From an uncultured Bacilli bacterium (GTDB lineage: Bacteria > Bacillota_I > Bacilli_A > RF39 > UBA660): a DNA stretch of 42,279 bases. The position numbers were made by a program, and so were the translations under genes. The notes beneath the pieces were generated by a model. It had not been told where the DNA came from, did not search any database, and was given only the letters and a program-made list of their open reading frames with translations. Below are positions 1 to 7,690 of the stretch, in pieces. How positions within the stretch are numbered: the first letter of the stretch is position 1; the number at the start of each line of letters is the position of its first letter. The stretch lies in the NCBI GenBank assembly GCA_944331895.1, contig CALVIX010000008.1:1-42279 (forward strand). Direction: 5' to 3'.

Positions 1-76
1 GAAATTGGTAGACGCGATGGACTCAAAATCCATTGGTAGCAATACCATGCCGGTTCGAGTCCGGCCACGAGCACCA
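1..76 (+). tRNA. tRNA-Leu (anticodon CAA), 5' end cut by window edge
   Basis: The window opens inside the D arm. The anticodon loop CTCAAAA is closed by ATGGA/TCCAT, giving anticodon CAA (Leu, reads UUG). A long variable arm (TGGTA/TACCA) marks a class II tRNA. The T arm is GCCGG-TTCGAGT-CCGGC at 49-65. The 3' acceptor strand CACGAGC is followed by discriminator A and an encoded CCA (74-76). The 5' acceptor strand lies before base 1. Confidence 0.95.
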
Positions 77-86
77 TATTGATACT

Positions 87-116
87 AAACTCGAACCTTT
101 ATAGTTCGAGTTTTTG
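87..116 (+). terminator. Intrinsic terminator after tRNA-Leu
   Basis: A 10-bp perfect stem AAACTCGAAC (87-96)/GTTCGAGTTT (104-113) with a 7-nt loop runs into a T tract, 10 nt after the tRNA CCA. Confidence 0.85.
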
Positions 117-175
117 TATACTTATTTCACAACAATATCGATCTTAAATCACTATAATTCTCATAGATAAATAAT

Positions 176-201
176 AAAAGAAGCATTCACAAGCTTCCTT
201 T
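176..201 (-). terminator. Terminator of scpAB operon
   Basis: On the minus strand AAAGGAAGC pairs with GCTTCTTTT, followed by TATT. The stem begins in the scpB stop codon (200-202). Confidence 0.65.
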
Positions 202-760
202 ATTTGTCTTCTTTGTATCTAGATTGAAATAAATCCGTTTCTTCTATTTTTTCTTCCACCGGATCTAGTTGAGGTAAATCCTCTTTTTTCTTTAGTCCAA
301 AATAATCTAAAAACTGCTTCGTTGTCCCATACAAGTTTGGTCTACCCGGCAAATCCGATTTTCCAACTTCCTGTATTAAATTTTTATTTAACAACTTGCG
401 GATCATATGACTACTACTTACCCCTCTAATCTCATCGACTTGTACACGTGTTACCGGTTCATTATAAGCAATGATCGCTAAAGTTTCAAGTGCAGCCTGA
501 CTTAAAAACGACTGATCCATCTCTTCTACTAACTTCTGATACACTTCCTTATGTTCCTTTTTCGTCGTCAATTTAAAAGTATCTCCAAATAGAGATATAT
601 GGATTCCACGCGTTTCTGATTGATAATCACCTTCTAATTGATTTAAAAGTTCCAGTGCCTGTGATTCGTCTATTTCTAATAGTTCTGCTACTTGCTTTAA
701 AGTGATCCCATCACTTCCGACTACAAAAAGAAGTCCTTCTAATAGCGCTTTTTGATTCAC
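200..760 (-). CDS. scpB: Segregation and condensation protein B
   Basis: 186 aa, the usual length for ScpB, the winged-helix (kite) subunit that joins ScpA in bridging the SMC heads during chromosome segregation. Family features include the N-terminal ALLEGLLFVVG helix (about 5-15), the segment LSQAALETLAIIAYNEPVTR (about 86-105) and the second winged helix with RGVSSSHMIRKLL. The C-terminal tail is acidic. The start is GTG at 760, preceded by GGGAGGT 3 nt upstream. It follows scpA with no gap, so the two are cotranscribed. The scpA-scpB pairing is the standard Firmicutes arrangement. Confidence 0.95.
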   Translation of the reverse strand: MNQKALLEGLLFVVGSDGITLKQVAELLEIDESQALELLNQLEGDYQSETRGIHISLFGDTFKLTTKKEHKEVYQKLVEEMDQSFLSQAALETLAIIAYNEPVTRVQVDEIRGVSSSHMIRKLLNKNLIQEVGKSDLPGRPNLYGTTKQFLDYFGLKKKEDLPQLDPVEEKIEETDLFQSRYKEDK

Positions 761-761
761 G

Positions 762-1487
762 TTACCTCCCCTCCTTTGCTAAGATTTCGATATTTTCGAA
801 ATTATGATCTTGTTTGATTTGACACTCTTGTTTCTTAGCCAAATCTAAAATAGATAAAAATGTTACAACAAAATAATCTTTCGTATAAACTTCGAATAGT
901 TCATCAAACGATATTTTCCCCTTTTCTTTCAAAATACTTTTAATTTCTCTACTACGAGTACTAACAGAATATTCCCGTTTTGTCACTTTTGTACTAAGTG
1001 GCTTTTCTAATTCTTTTCTAGCTAAAAATTTTTGAAAAGCTATCAGTAAATCATCTAAACTGACATCGTCGATCAACACTTTATCATTCTGTTGAAATTG
1101 TTTTAAATCAAATGGTTCTGCCGTGTAAACTTGTTTTCTATTTTCTTCTAGCTCCTTTAGTTCTGGTGTGACTTCTTTATAACGTTTATACTCCAATAAA
1201 CGTTCTATGAGACGAGTTTTGGGATCTTCTTCATATTCGTCTTCCAATTCTTGCTTCTTACGAGGAAGCAGTTCTCTTGATTTCATCTCTAGTAGTTCTG
1301 CTGCCATTACTAAATATTCACTTGCAATATTCAAATTTAACTCTTCCATCGCATGAATGTAATCCATGTACTGTTTCGTAATTTCCTCTACTGATATATC
1401 CAATATTTCAATGTCTGATTCCTTAATCAAATGAAGAAGTAAATCTAATGGTCCTTCAAACTCGTGAATCATTATCTTGTAATTCAT
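762..1487 (-). CDS. scpA: Segregation and condensation protein A (kleisin)
   Basis: 241 aa kleisin whose two ends bridge the SMC heads, with ScpB bound to its centre. The N-terminal hallmark FEGPLDLLLHLI lies near residues 9-20. The middle is charged and acidic and the C-terminal winged helix covers about the last 70 residues. The ATG at 1487 is chosen because it aligns with the usual ScpA N-terminus. A GTG at 1505 would add six residues. A TATAAT box at 1511-1516 would put the RNA 5' end at about the GTG, so the leader must be very short or absent. Confidence 0.93.
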   Translation of the reverse strand: MNYKIMIHEFEGPLDLLLHLIKESDIEILDISVEEITKQYMDYIHAMEELNLNIASEYLVMAAELLEMKSRELLPRKKQELEDEYEEDPKTRLIERLLEYKRYKEVTPELKELEENRKQVYTAEPFDLKQFQQNDKVLIDDVSLDDLLIAFQKFLARKELEKPLSTKVTKREYSVSTRSREIKSILKEKGKISFDELFEVYTKDYFVVTFLSILDLAKKQECQIKQDHNFENIEILAKEGR

Positions 1488-1510
1488 ATCCTCACATCCA
1501 TTCACACCTT

Positions 1511-1516
1511 ATTATA
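1511..1516 (-). promoter_or_regulatory. Extended -10 promoter of scpAB
   Basis: Minus-strand TGATATAAT is an extended -10 (TGnTATAAT). There is no good -35. The predicted transcription start falls only about 15-20 nt before the scpA ATG. Confidence 0.45.
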
Positions 1517-1561
1517 TCATATTCGATTCCAATCAGCTAGGTTCTTTTATACCTCACAATA

Positions 1562-1590
1562 TTGAGAGAATTTTCCATCTGTGTTATACT
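1562..1590 (+). promoter_or_regulatory. SigA-type promoter of the RNHCP gene
   Basis: TTGAGA (1562-1567), 17-nt spacer, TATACT (1585-1590), with an upstream TG giving an extended -10. It lies 16 nt before the ATG at 1607. Confidence 0.6.
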
Positions 1591-1606
1591 ATGAAAAGGT
1601 GATCTT

Positions 1607-1912
1607 ATGAAACATTTTACCATGAAAGATGAATCATTTATATGTGAACATTGTGGCAAAGCAGTTCCTAAATTAAATTATACAGCCCGAGATCACTGCC
1701 CTTATTGCCTATTTTCGAAACATGTAGATATCATGCCCGGAGATCGTGCCAATCAATGTCTAGGACTTTTAAAACCGATTGGCATCGAAAAATTTAAGCA
1801 TACTTATAAAATTATCTATGAATGTGAAAAGTGTCATCAAAAGCACAAAAACATCATGGCCAATGATGATGATATGGATCGTATCATAGAGTTATCTAAA
1901 ATAAATCACTAA
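1607..1912 (+). CDS. RNHCP-domain zinc-ribbon protein
   Basis: 101 aa. An N-terminal CEHCGK pair is followed by ARDHCPYCLFSKHVD (about 28-42), which matches the RNHCP family signature (usually RNHCP, here RDHCP), then PGDRANQC and a second CEKCHQKH pair. The four CxxC-type pairs suggest bound zinc. The family's function is not established. The gene is read divergently from scpAB, with AAAGGTG 7 nt before the ATG, and ends in a bidirectional terminator. Confidence 0.8.
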   Translation: MKHFTMKDESFICEHCGKAVPKLNYTARDHCPYCLFSKHVDIMPGDRANQCLGLLKPIGIEKFKHTYKIIYECEKCHQKHKNIMANDDDMDRIIELSKINH

Positions 1913-1945
1913 AAAACTTGAATAGAAACACCTATTCAAGTTTTT
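1911..1945. terminator. Bidirectional terminator between convergent genes
   Basis: Stem AAACTTGAATAG/CTATTCAAGTTT flanked by A and T runs on both sides. It starts in the stop codon of the plus-strand RNHCP gene and meets the end (1944) of the minus-strand membrane protein gene. Confidence 0.85.
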
Positions 1946-2507
1946 ATTCGAACATTTTTAAAATAAATGGAATCAAAGCTGTAAAGACGATAAGACATCC
2001 GAAGATAATGATAACAAAAATGATTCCCTTTTTGTTTTCTTTTGATTCATCCTTAGTTTCCTTCACTGTTTCTGCTGCTGCAGCTTTCAGCAATTCCTTG
2101 TTAAGCAACATCGTGTTTTCCAAACTCGAATGAATCAGCTCTTCATCGATCTTAGGTTCTGATTCTACTTCTTCATTACCTTTTATTTCATCACTTGTTG
2201 GTTCAGAAGAAGTTGACTTTGGTTCTTCTTGAGTCTCTTTGTCGGCAGGCATCACTTCTGGCTCTGGCTTTGAAGGTTGATCCATATGTTGTTCCTCTTG
2301 ATGAGTTGTAAGTGTTTCTCGACGCAATTCTTCTTGTAACTGTGTCATCGCAGGCGCTGGATCTACCTTACCTTCTTCCGTTGTTGAAATCTCATTCTTT
2401 TCTACTTCTATTTCATTTTGTTTTTTCTGTGGTTCTACGGGTATTTCGTCATCAAAATCATCGATAATTTCAATTTCCTCTAATACTTCATTTTCTTCTT
2501 TTTGCAT
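1944..2507 (-). CDS. Acidic single-span membrane protein, unknown function
   Basis: About 187 aa from the ATG at 2507, chosen for the GGGGGA 6 nt upstream. Upstream in-frame codons run through the UTR. About 150 residues are Glu/Lys/Pro/Ser/Thr-rich and probably disordered, starting with an acidic patch (EEIEIIDDFDDE). One hydrophobic segment (GIIFVIIIFGCLIVFTALIP) lies near the C-terminus, so the tail is probably anchored with the acidic part in the cytoplasm. No family is recognised. It follows mraY but is separated by a terminator and has its own promoter. Confidence 0.65.
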   Translation of the reverse strand: MQKEENEVLEEIEIIDDFDDEIPVEPQKKQNEIEVEKNEISTTEEGKVDPAPAMTQLQEELRRETLTTHQEEQHMDQPSKPEPEVMPADKETQEEPKSTSSEPTSDEIKGNEEVESEPKIDEELIHSSLENTMLLNKELLKAAAAETVKETKDESKENKKGIIFVIIIFGCLIVFTALIPFILKMFE

Positions 2508-2541
2508 GAACATCCCCCATATCTTTTCTTGGTATATCTTG

Positions 2542-2547
2542 ATTATA
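2542..2547 (-). promoter_or_regulatory. Extended -10 promoter for the 1944-2507 gene
   Basis: Minus-strand TGATATAAT lies about 35 nt upstream of the ATG. A weak TTTTCA sits 17 nt further upstream. Confidence 0.45.
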
Positions 2548-2583
2548 TCAAAATTTAATTCATTTGAAAAGCAATTTAAAAAA

Positions 2584-2605
2584 GAAAAAAGATGCTTTCG
2601 CATCT
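2584..2605 (-). terminator. Terminator overlapping the mraY stop codon
   Basis: Minus strand: AGATGC-GAAA-GCATCT followed by TTTTTTC. A GNRA-type loop closes a 6-bp stem. The TAG stop of mraY (2604-2606) forms part of the stem. Confidence 0.8.
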
Positions 2606-3596
2606 ATATCCAAACTCCAAACGCTATCGCTGCCATACTCAGCATCAGTCCCACTGTCCAAAATGCTTTTACGACATCTCTTTCATCCCATCCAAGTTTT
2701 TCAAAATGATGATGTAGTGGAGCCATCAAAAACACTTTGCGATGAAAATAACGAACAGAAACCATTTGAATGATACAAGTAAGCGTCTCTACAACAAATA
2801 CACCTGCTACGATAATTAAAGTAACTTCATGACTCGTAATAATAGCAACAGAAGCAAGCGTTCCACCGAGAGCTAAGGAACCAGTATCCCCCATAAACAC
2901 CTTCGCTGGATGTGTATTAAATAATAGAAATCCTAATAACGAACCAACTAAGATAAAACAGAAAATTGCAATGTCTTCACTACCAGCAATATATTTAGAA
3001 TTCCAACTAATGAGCGCAAAAGCCAAGAAAGCAATCGCCGATAATCCACCTGCTAAACCATCTAATCCATCCGTCAAATTGACCGCATTACTACTAGCAA
3101 CTAAAACAAACAATAAGAAGATACCATAGAACCACCCCATGTTAATCTTAATTCCAAGTGTATGAATATCTAATACTGGAGAAGATCCGCTTCTCATAAA
3201 AATATAAAAGAAAATCAATGCGATTAACAACTGACCAAATAGTTTTTGAATTTCTGTTAACCCTTCATTATGACCACGTTTAATACTCAAATAATCATCG
3301 ATAAAGCCTAATACTGCATAAGCAATAAAGACAAACATAACGATAAATAAATTTTCAGTCAACTCAATTTTATTCATAAACAGAAGAATAACAACCGTCA
3401 AGATCGTTGGAACAATGAAAATAAGTCCTCCCATGGTTGGTGTTCCATTTTTTTCCTGATGACGTTTCTTTAAAAAGATACTTACCTTCTGTTTTATTTT
3501 CAATCGTTTTAAAAGTGGGATTAAAATGATTCCCATAATTACCGACAAGATAAATCCTATCATCATCGCCAGTATCGCCTTTGCAAGTATTAGCAC
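2604..3596 (-). CDS. mraY: Phospho-N-acetylmuramoyl-pentapeptide-transferase
   Basis: 330 aa polytopic membrane enzyme that transfers phospho-MurNAc-pentapeptide from UDP to undecaprenyl phosphate to make lipid I. Visible signatures are GTPTMGGLIF (about 51-60), FIDDYLSIKRG (about 98-108), the catalytic NLTDGLDGLAGG (about 173-184), FMGDTGSLALGG and the histidine cluster APLHHHFEKLGW near the C-terminus. The start is GTG at 3596 with GAGGTGAT just upstream. It begins 10 nt after murE and is its operon partner. Confidence 0.97.
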   Translation of the reverse strand: MLILAKAILAMMIGFILSVIMGIILIPLLKRLKIKQKVSIFLKKRHQEKNGTPTMGGLIFIVPTILTVVILLFMNKIELTENLFIVMFVFIAYAVLGFIDDYLSIKRGHNEGLTEIQKLFGQLLIALIFFYIFMRSGSSPVLDIHTLGIKINMGWFYGIFLLFVLVASSNAVNLTDGLDGLAGGLSAIAFLAFALISWNSKYIAGSEDIAIFCFILVGSLLGFLLFNTHPAKVFMGDTGSLALGGTLASVAIITSHEVTLIIVAGVFVVETLTCIIQMVSVRYFHRKVFLMAPLHHHFEKLGWDERDVVKAFWTVGLMLSMAAIAFGVWI

Positions 3597-3606
3597 GATA
3601 TCACCT

Positions 3607-4959
3607 CTATTTAATTATTTTTTTTACTTCTTCCATATCGTCAAAATGTATTTTTTCATTTCCTATGACTTGATAAGTTTCATGCCCTTTTCCAAGCAAT
3701 AACAGTATATCACTTTTTTGTAACATTTGTATACCCCTATCGATCGCTTCTTGTCTATTTACAATCTTTTCATAGTTTGTATTGTCAAGTCCATGTTCCA
3801 TACCCTCTAAAATACGTTCCGGATCTTCATGCCTTGGGTTATCACTTGTAAAAATTACATAATCTGATAAATCCGTAGCGATTTTTGCCATCTCAGGTCT
3901 CTTCGCTCGATCTCGGTCTCCACCACAACCAACAATCGTATAAATTTTTCCATGCGGAATTTCTAATACTGCACGAATGGCATTTAAAACCGCATCTGGT
4001 GTATGAGCATAATCGACAATCACAAGTGCATCGTGATAACGTACGCATTCCATCCGTCCTCGGGGTTCTTCCAGTAGAGAAACTGTTTTTCTTATCTCAT
4101 TTTCATCTATTTTTAAATCTTCTAGCAGCATAATAACAACGAGCATGTTATATAAATTATGCTTCCCAATTAACTTCATTTGATACGTTTTCTCAGCTCC
4201 GTTGGAAACGACAAAATCAGTATGCCCTAAACTATATGTCATATTCGTAATTCGATAGTCACCATTGTGAAATCCATATGTAACATTATGATTTTCAGGA
4301 AGTAAAAAATAGTGATGATAACCATCATCCACATTGATAAAACATCTTCCTTGCCCTTTTAGTTTTCGAAATAACTTTTGCTTCGCAAGTGCGTAATTTT
4401 TCATATTGCCATGATAATCTAAATGATCCTGTGTTAAATTTGTAAATACGACATAATCAAATTCTAATCCTTCTACTCTATTCATATCCAAAGCGTGACT
4501 ACTGACTTCCATTGCGACAAATTCGCAGCCTTCTTTTTTACATGTCAATAACATGTCATATAAGTCTAGAATATCTGGTGTCGTATTGGATAGATCACAT
4601 ATTTTTTTATCGATATAAAAACCGATGGTTCCAATGTACCCACACTTTCTACCAAGTCTATTTAATGCTTGATGAATGAGATAACAACTTGTCGTTTTCC
4701 CGTTCGTACCCGTAATTCCAATGAGTTTTAAATCCTTAATTTGATCATAATATTCATTTTTTAAAGTTTGTACTAAATATTCATGTGTATCTTTTACTAT
4801 ATATGTCTCAACCGAATATAATCCTTCTTCTACTACAACTTTACTAGCCCCTTTTTTAATCGCATCCTCAATATAGGAGTGTCCATCGTGATTTACTCCA
4901 CGTAGTGCGACAAAAATATCACCTTTTTTCACTTTTCTAGAATCCGTTTTGTATTTCAA
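3607..4959 (-). CDS. murE: UDP-MurNAc-tripeptide synthetase MurE, DNPR type (predicted meso-DAP adding)
   Basis: 450 aa Mur ligase that adds the third stem residue to UDP-MurNAc-L-Ala-D-Glu. The P-loop GTNGKTT is at 84-90, EVSSHAL at about 151-157, the likely carbamylated lysine in YALAKQKLF at about 193, and DYAHTPDA at about 316-323. The specificity motif is DNPRHEDP at 373-380. DNPR is the signature of meso-diaminopimelate ligases, its Arg contacting the second carboxylate. The start is TTG at 4959 with AGAGGTGAT upstream; no better codon exists. It is cotranscribed with mraY. A second, different MurE lies at 5310-6698. Confidence 0.93.
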   Translation of the reverse strand: MKYKTDSRKVKKGDIFVALRGVNHDGHSYIEDAIKKGASKVVVEEGLYSVETYIVKDTHEYLVQTLKNEYYDQIKDLKLIGITGTNGKTTSCYLIHQALNRLGRKCGYIGTIGFYIDKKICDLSNTTPDILDLYDMLLTCKKEGCEFVAMEVSSHALDMNRVEGLEFDYVVFTNLTQDHLDYHGNMKNYALAKQKLFRKLKGQGRCFINVDDGYHHYFLLPENHNVTYGFHNGDYRITNMTYSLGHTDFVVSNGAEKTYQMKLIGKHNLYNMLVVIMLLEDLKIDENEIRKTVSLLEEPRGRMECVRYHDALVIVDYAHTPDAVLNAIRAVLEIPHGKIYTIVGCGGDRDRAKRPEMAKIATDLSDYVIFTSDNPRHEDPERILEGMEHGLDNTNYEKIVNRQEAIDRGIQMLQKSDILLLLGKGHETYQVIGNEKIHFDDMEEVKKIIK

Positions 4960-4979
4960 AATATCACCTCTCGGTGTAT

Positions 4980-5008
4980 TTTATGTAACTCCTAGGCGAA
5001 TGGTTCAA
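4980..5008 (-). promoter_or_regulatory. Possible promoter of murE-mraY
   Basis: Minus-strand TTGAAC (5003-5008), 17-nt spacer, CATAAA (4980-4985). The -35 sits in the T tract of the preceding terminator. CATAAAAT also resembles a SigE -10 box, but no SigE -35 is evident. Weak either way. Confidence 0.35.
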
Positions 5009-5032
5009 AAAAGCAATAGATTTCTCTATTGC
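5006..5032 (-). terminator. Terminator after the murE2-GNAT operon
   Basis: Minus strand GCAATAGA-GAAA-TCTATTGC followed by TTTTTT. It separates the GNAT gene from murE-mraY. Confidence 0.85.
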
Positions 5033-5043
5033 CCTACATGATT

Positions 5044-5310
5044 TCATTTCACAAGATATTGTTTTTCAGGATGCTTTTGAAACCAATATGCAGCATAGCT
5101 ACAACGCGGAACGCACTTTTTTTGAAGTGGCTCTAAATAAGTGATAAAAGCCTCCATCAGTTTTTGCGCTAAATGTTTCCCTCGATAAGCTTCATCGACA
5201 TATGTATGCGTTACGACAATCAGTTCTTCCTCTTCCTCAAAACATAATCTTCCGATGATTTTTTCATGATCTATTATTTGAACTTCATCTTCTTTTATTT
5301 TTATCACCAT
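5044..5310 (-). CDS. Small GNAT-family N-acetyltransferase-like protein (YjdJ type)
   Basis: 88 aa, the size of the short GCN5-related family that consists of little more than the acetyl-CoA binding core. DEAYRGKHLAQKLM (about 39-52) matches the pyrophosphate-binding motif A, and CSYAAYWFQKHPE (about 70-82) is the typical C-terminal signature. The substrate is unknown. Its ATG overlaps the murE2 stop (TAATG), so the genes are translationally coupled. That hints at a role near cell-wall precursor or diamino-acid metabolism, but this is inference from position only. Confidence 0.8.
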   Translation of the reverse strand: MVIKIKEDEVQIIDHEKIIGRLCFEEEEELIVVTHTYVDEAYRGKHLAQKLMEAFITYLEPLQKKCVPRCSYAAYWFQKHPEKQYLVK

Positions 5311-6698
5311 TACATATTTGCTCCTGACGTTTCTTTTTCTTTTAAATATTTTTCCACTTCTTTTCTATCATTGAACGGAATTCTCTGATCTTTATATATG
5401 ATTACTTCCTCATGCCCTTTTCCAAGAATCAATAAAATATCATTTTCTTGTAATAACTCGATACCACGAGCTATCGCCTTCCCACGATCTAAGATCACTT
5501 CGTAATTTGATTGTTTTAAACCTTTGATCATATCATCGACAATCTGATTTGGATCTTCATTGTGAGGATCATCAATTGTAATAATCGCATAGTCAACTAA
5601 CTTGGTTACCAAATTCGTCATAAGCGGTCTTTTTAAACGATCTCGATCTCCAGTACAGCCAAAGACTACAAATATCTTTCCTTTCGTCAGCGGTTTTACC
5701 GTCGTAATAATCTTTTCGACTGCATCCGGTGTATGTGCATAATCGATGATAATATTATTTGATTTATATGGTACCGTCTCCATGCGACCAGCAGGCGCTT
5801 TCAAAGTCGGTATGACACTTAATAATGTCTCAGGATCAATTTCTAACTCTGTTAAAACTACGATCGTAACAAGTAGATTATAAATATTGTAATCTCCTAG
5901 CATCGGTGATACGACATCATATTCTTTTCCTAAGTGGCGATATGTAAATGTCGTATGAATGTGATTCATATGGTGTTTTATAACTTGGTAATCACCACTT
6001 TGAAATCCATATGTAATATTATGATTCTCTGGAAGCAAGTACACATCTTTATATGCATCATCCGCATTTACAATTGCGATTCCATTTGGTTTTAACATGT
6101 GAAATAACTTTTGTTTCGCAAGTGCATACTGTTCCATCGTCTTATGGAAGTCCAAATGATCCTGCGTCAAGTTAGTAAATACCGCATAATCGAATTCTAA
6201 TCCTTCTACTCTGCGTCTACAAAGTCCATGACTGCTTACTTCTAATACGACATATTCTACCTTTTGCTCTACACAAAAAAGGAAAATATTATATAGTTCT
6301 AATATGTTTGGTGTTGTATTTGGCAAACTTCTGATTTTATCCCCAATATAAAAACCAACAGTTCCAACATAAGCTGCTTTTTTTCCTACTTTATTTAATG
6401 CATTGTGAAGGAGAAATGCACTCGTCGTCTTTCCGTTTGTACCTGTAATTCCAATGAGCTTTAAACTCGATATCTCTCTATCATAATTTTCTTTTAAATA
6501 ATTGATCAAATAAGTTAAAGTATCGTCGACAATTACAGTTTCTACCTCATAGTTTCCTTCTTCACATATAATTTTAGTCGCTCCGTTTTCGATTGCTTTA
6601 TCGATGTATTGGTGTCCATCTGTATCAACTCCACGCAAAGCTAAAAAAGTATCTCCTGGTTTTACCTTTCTCGAATCTATTTTTATTGCTACTTCCAT
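5310..6698 (-). CDS. Second MurE-family ligase with DDPH specificity motif
   Basis: 462 aa, a full-length Mur ligase paralogous to the murE next door. The P-loop GTNGKTT is at 86-92, EVSSHGL at about 153-159, YALAKQKLF at 191-199 and DYAHTPDA at about 319-326. The third-residue motif reads DDPHNEDP (376-383) instead of DNPRHEDP. L-Lys-type MurE enzymes carry non-Arg variants such as DNPA or DDPN, so this copy probably adds a residue other than meso-DAP (Lys, Orn or similar), which is inferred. ATG at 6698 is chosen (AAGGTG 5 nt upstream) over GTG at 6713. It has its own SigA promoter and is coupled to the GNAT gene. Confidence 0.88.
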   Translation of the reverse strand: MEVAIKIDSRKVKPGDTFLALRGVDTDGHQYIDKAIENGATKIICEEGNYEVETVIVDDTLTYLINYLKENYDREISSLKLIGITGTNGKTTSAFLLHNALNKVGKKAAYVGTVGFYIGDKIRSLPNTTPNILELYNIFLFCVEQKVEYVVLEVSSHGLCRRRVEGLEFDYAVFTNLTQDHLDFHKTMEQYALAKQKLFHMLKPNGIAIVNADDAYKDVYLLPENHNITYGFQSGDYQVIKHHMNHIHTTFTYRHLGKEYDVVSPMLGDYNIYNLLVTIVVLTELEIDPETLLSVIPTLKAPAGRMETVPYKSNNIIIDYAHTPDAVEKIITTVKPLTKGKIFVVFGCTGDRDRLKRPLMTNLVTKLVDYAIITIDDPHNEDPNQIVDDMIKGLKQSNYEVILDRGKAIARGIELLQENDILLILGKGHEEVIIYKDQRIPFNDRKEVEKYLKEKETSGANM

Positions 6699-6720
6699 AC
6701 ATTCACCTTCCACTTATTAT

Positions 6721-6749
6721 ATTGTACTAAATCTACTACTTGAATACAA
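6721..6749 (-). promoter_or_regulatory. SigA-type promoter of murE2-GNAT
   Basis: Minus strand TTGTAT (6744-6749), 17-nt spacer, TACAAT (6721-6726), about 22 nt before the ATG. Confidence 0.6.
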
Positions 6750-6762
6750 GTATTGGCAGAGT

Positions 6763-6798
6763 AAACAAAAAATATAATACATCATTGTATTATATTTT
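6763..6798 (-). terminator. Terminator after the 6825-7283 gene
   Basis: A 13-bp perfect stem AAAATATAATACA (6769-6781)/TGTATTATATTTT (6786-6798). On the minus strand the 3' arm runs into TTTTTTG. Confidence 0.8.
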
Positions 6799-6824
6799 CT
6801 ATATTGCTTTTTGTCTTTAATATT

Positions 6825-7283
6825 TTACCATTTATTAACTTTTTCTTTTATTTTGTTCTTTACGATATTTTCTTCTTTTTTCTTAACACATTTTCCACTA
6901 TAATCACTTCTTTTATGAAAGCAATATGCAGTACGAGCGAATGCCAAAGCTGACATTCCAATAGTAATACTTTTCAACATTCCTGCTGATGGCGTCGAAT
7001 CCATCGGAAGTGTGTAAGTATAAGAAAGTAAAGATCCAAGACACATAATTCCACTCATGATTCCCGAGTTACGGTACAGTTTCATTTGTTTTAAATAATG
7101 ATCATTTTTAGACATCATGTGAAGTGTGATAGATGGATCTGAAGTTACAGGTTCTTTTGTTTCTGGTTCCTCCATAACATCCTCTTCTTCTGGTTCTTCT
7201 AATATATCTTCTTCTATATTACCATAATATCCATTTGCTTTTAAAAGTTCTTCTAAGTATGGATCAATTGTAGGCTTTGTCAT
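6825..7283 (-). CDS. Small membrane protein of unknown function
   Basis: 152 aa, no family recognised. An acidic Glu/Pro-rich N-terminal stretch (about 24-50) is followed by two hydrophobic segments (about 73-90 and 103-122), a CFHKR turn and a strongly basic Lys-rich tail. It has AGAGGGGATATT before the ATG, its own SigA promoter (TTGACA/TAGAAT) and its own terminator. It therefore forms a single-gene unit between the spoVA operon and murE2, and its position does not prove a sporulation role. Confidence 0.6.
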   Translation of the reverse strand: MTKPTIDPYLEELLKANGYYGNIEEDILEEPEEEDVMEEPETKEPVTSDPSITLHMMSKNDHYLKQMKLYRNSGIMSGIMCLGSLLSYTYTLPMDSTPSAGMLKSITIGMSALAFARTAYCFHKRSDYSGKCVKKKEENIVKNKIKEKVNKW

Positions 7284-7308
7284 AATATCCCCTCTTTCTT
7301 GAGAAGAT

Positions 7309-7336
7309 ATTCTATCATATTTTTTATATTTGTCAA
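7309..7336 (-). promoter_or_regulatory. SigA-type promoter of the 6825-7283 gene
   Basis: Minus strand TTGACA (7331-7336), 16-nt spacer, TAGAAT (7309-7314). Confidence 0.65.
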
Positions 7337-7339
7337 ATT

Positions 7340-7690
7340 TTAGTCACGCGGCTTAAAAATCAGTGCAAAGATAAAGGAAAATACAATGGCGGCAATAATT
7401 CCCGTAGATGTTAAATCAAACATTCCCATTGCAAGCCCCATAATACCAATATCGCTAGCACGAGCAAGAGCACCATGAATCAGTAAATGTCCAAAACTTG
7501 TAATTGGAACCAATGCACCACCACCAACCCATAAAATAACTTTGTCGTAAAATCCAAACATATCTAAAAATGTTCCGATTACAACAAATAATGTTGTTAC
7601 ATGTCCAGGGGTTAATTTCGTATTATCTAAAATGATTTGACCAAGTAAACAAACAAATCCTGCAAACAAAAATGAATAGACATAGATCAT
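7340..7690 (-). CDS. spoVAE: Stage V sporulation protein AE (SpoVAEb type)
   Basis: 116 aa integral membrane protein of the SpoVA complex, which moves Ca-dipicolinate into the forespore and out at germination. It has several hydrophobic helices with the family pattern LTPGHVTT, GGGALVPITSFGHLL and a KPRD C-terminus. It resembles SpoVAC in architecture, as expected of this family pair. The start overlaps the spoVAD stop by 4 nt, giving a C-D-E operon. Only these three members of the SpoVA set are present here. They are the conserved core of spore formers. Confidence 0.92.
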   Translation of the reverse strand: MIYVYSFLFAGFVCLLGQIILDNTKLTPGHVTTLFVVIGTFLDMFGFYDKVILWVGGGALVPITSFGHLLIHGALARASDIGIMGLAMGMFDLTSTGIIAAIVFSFIFALIFKPRD

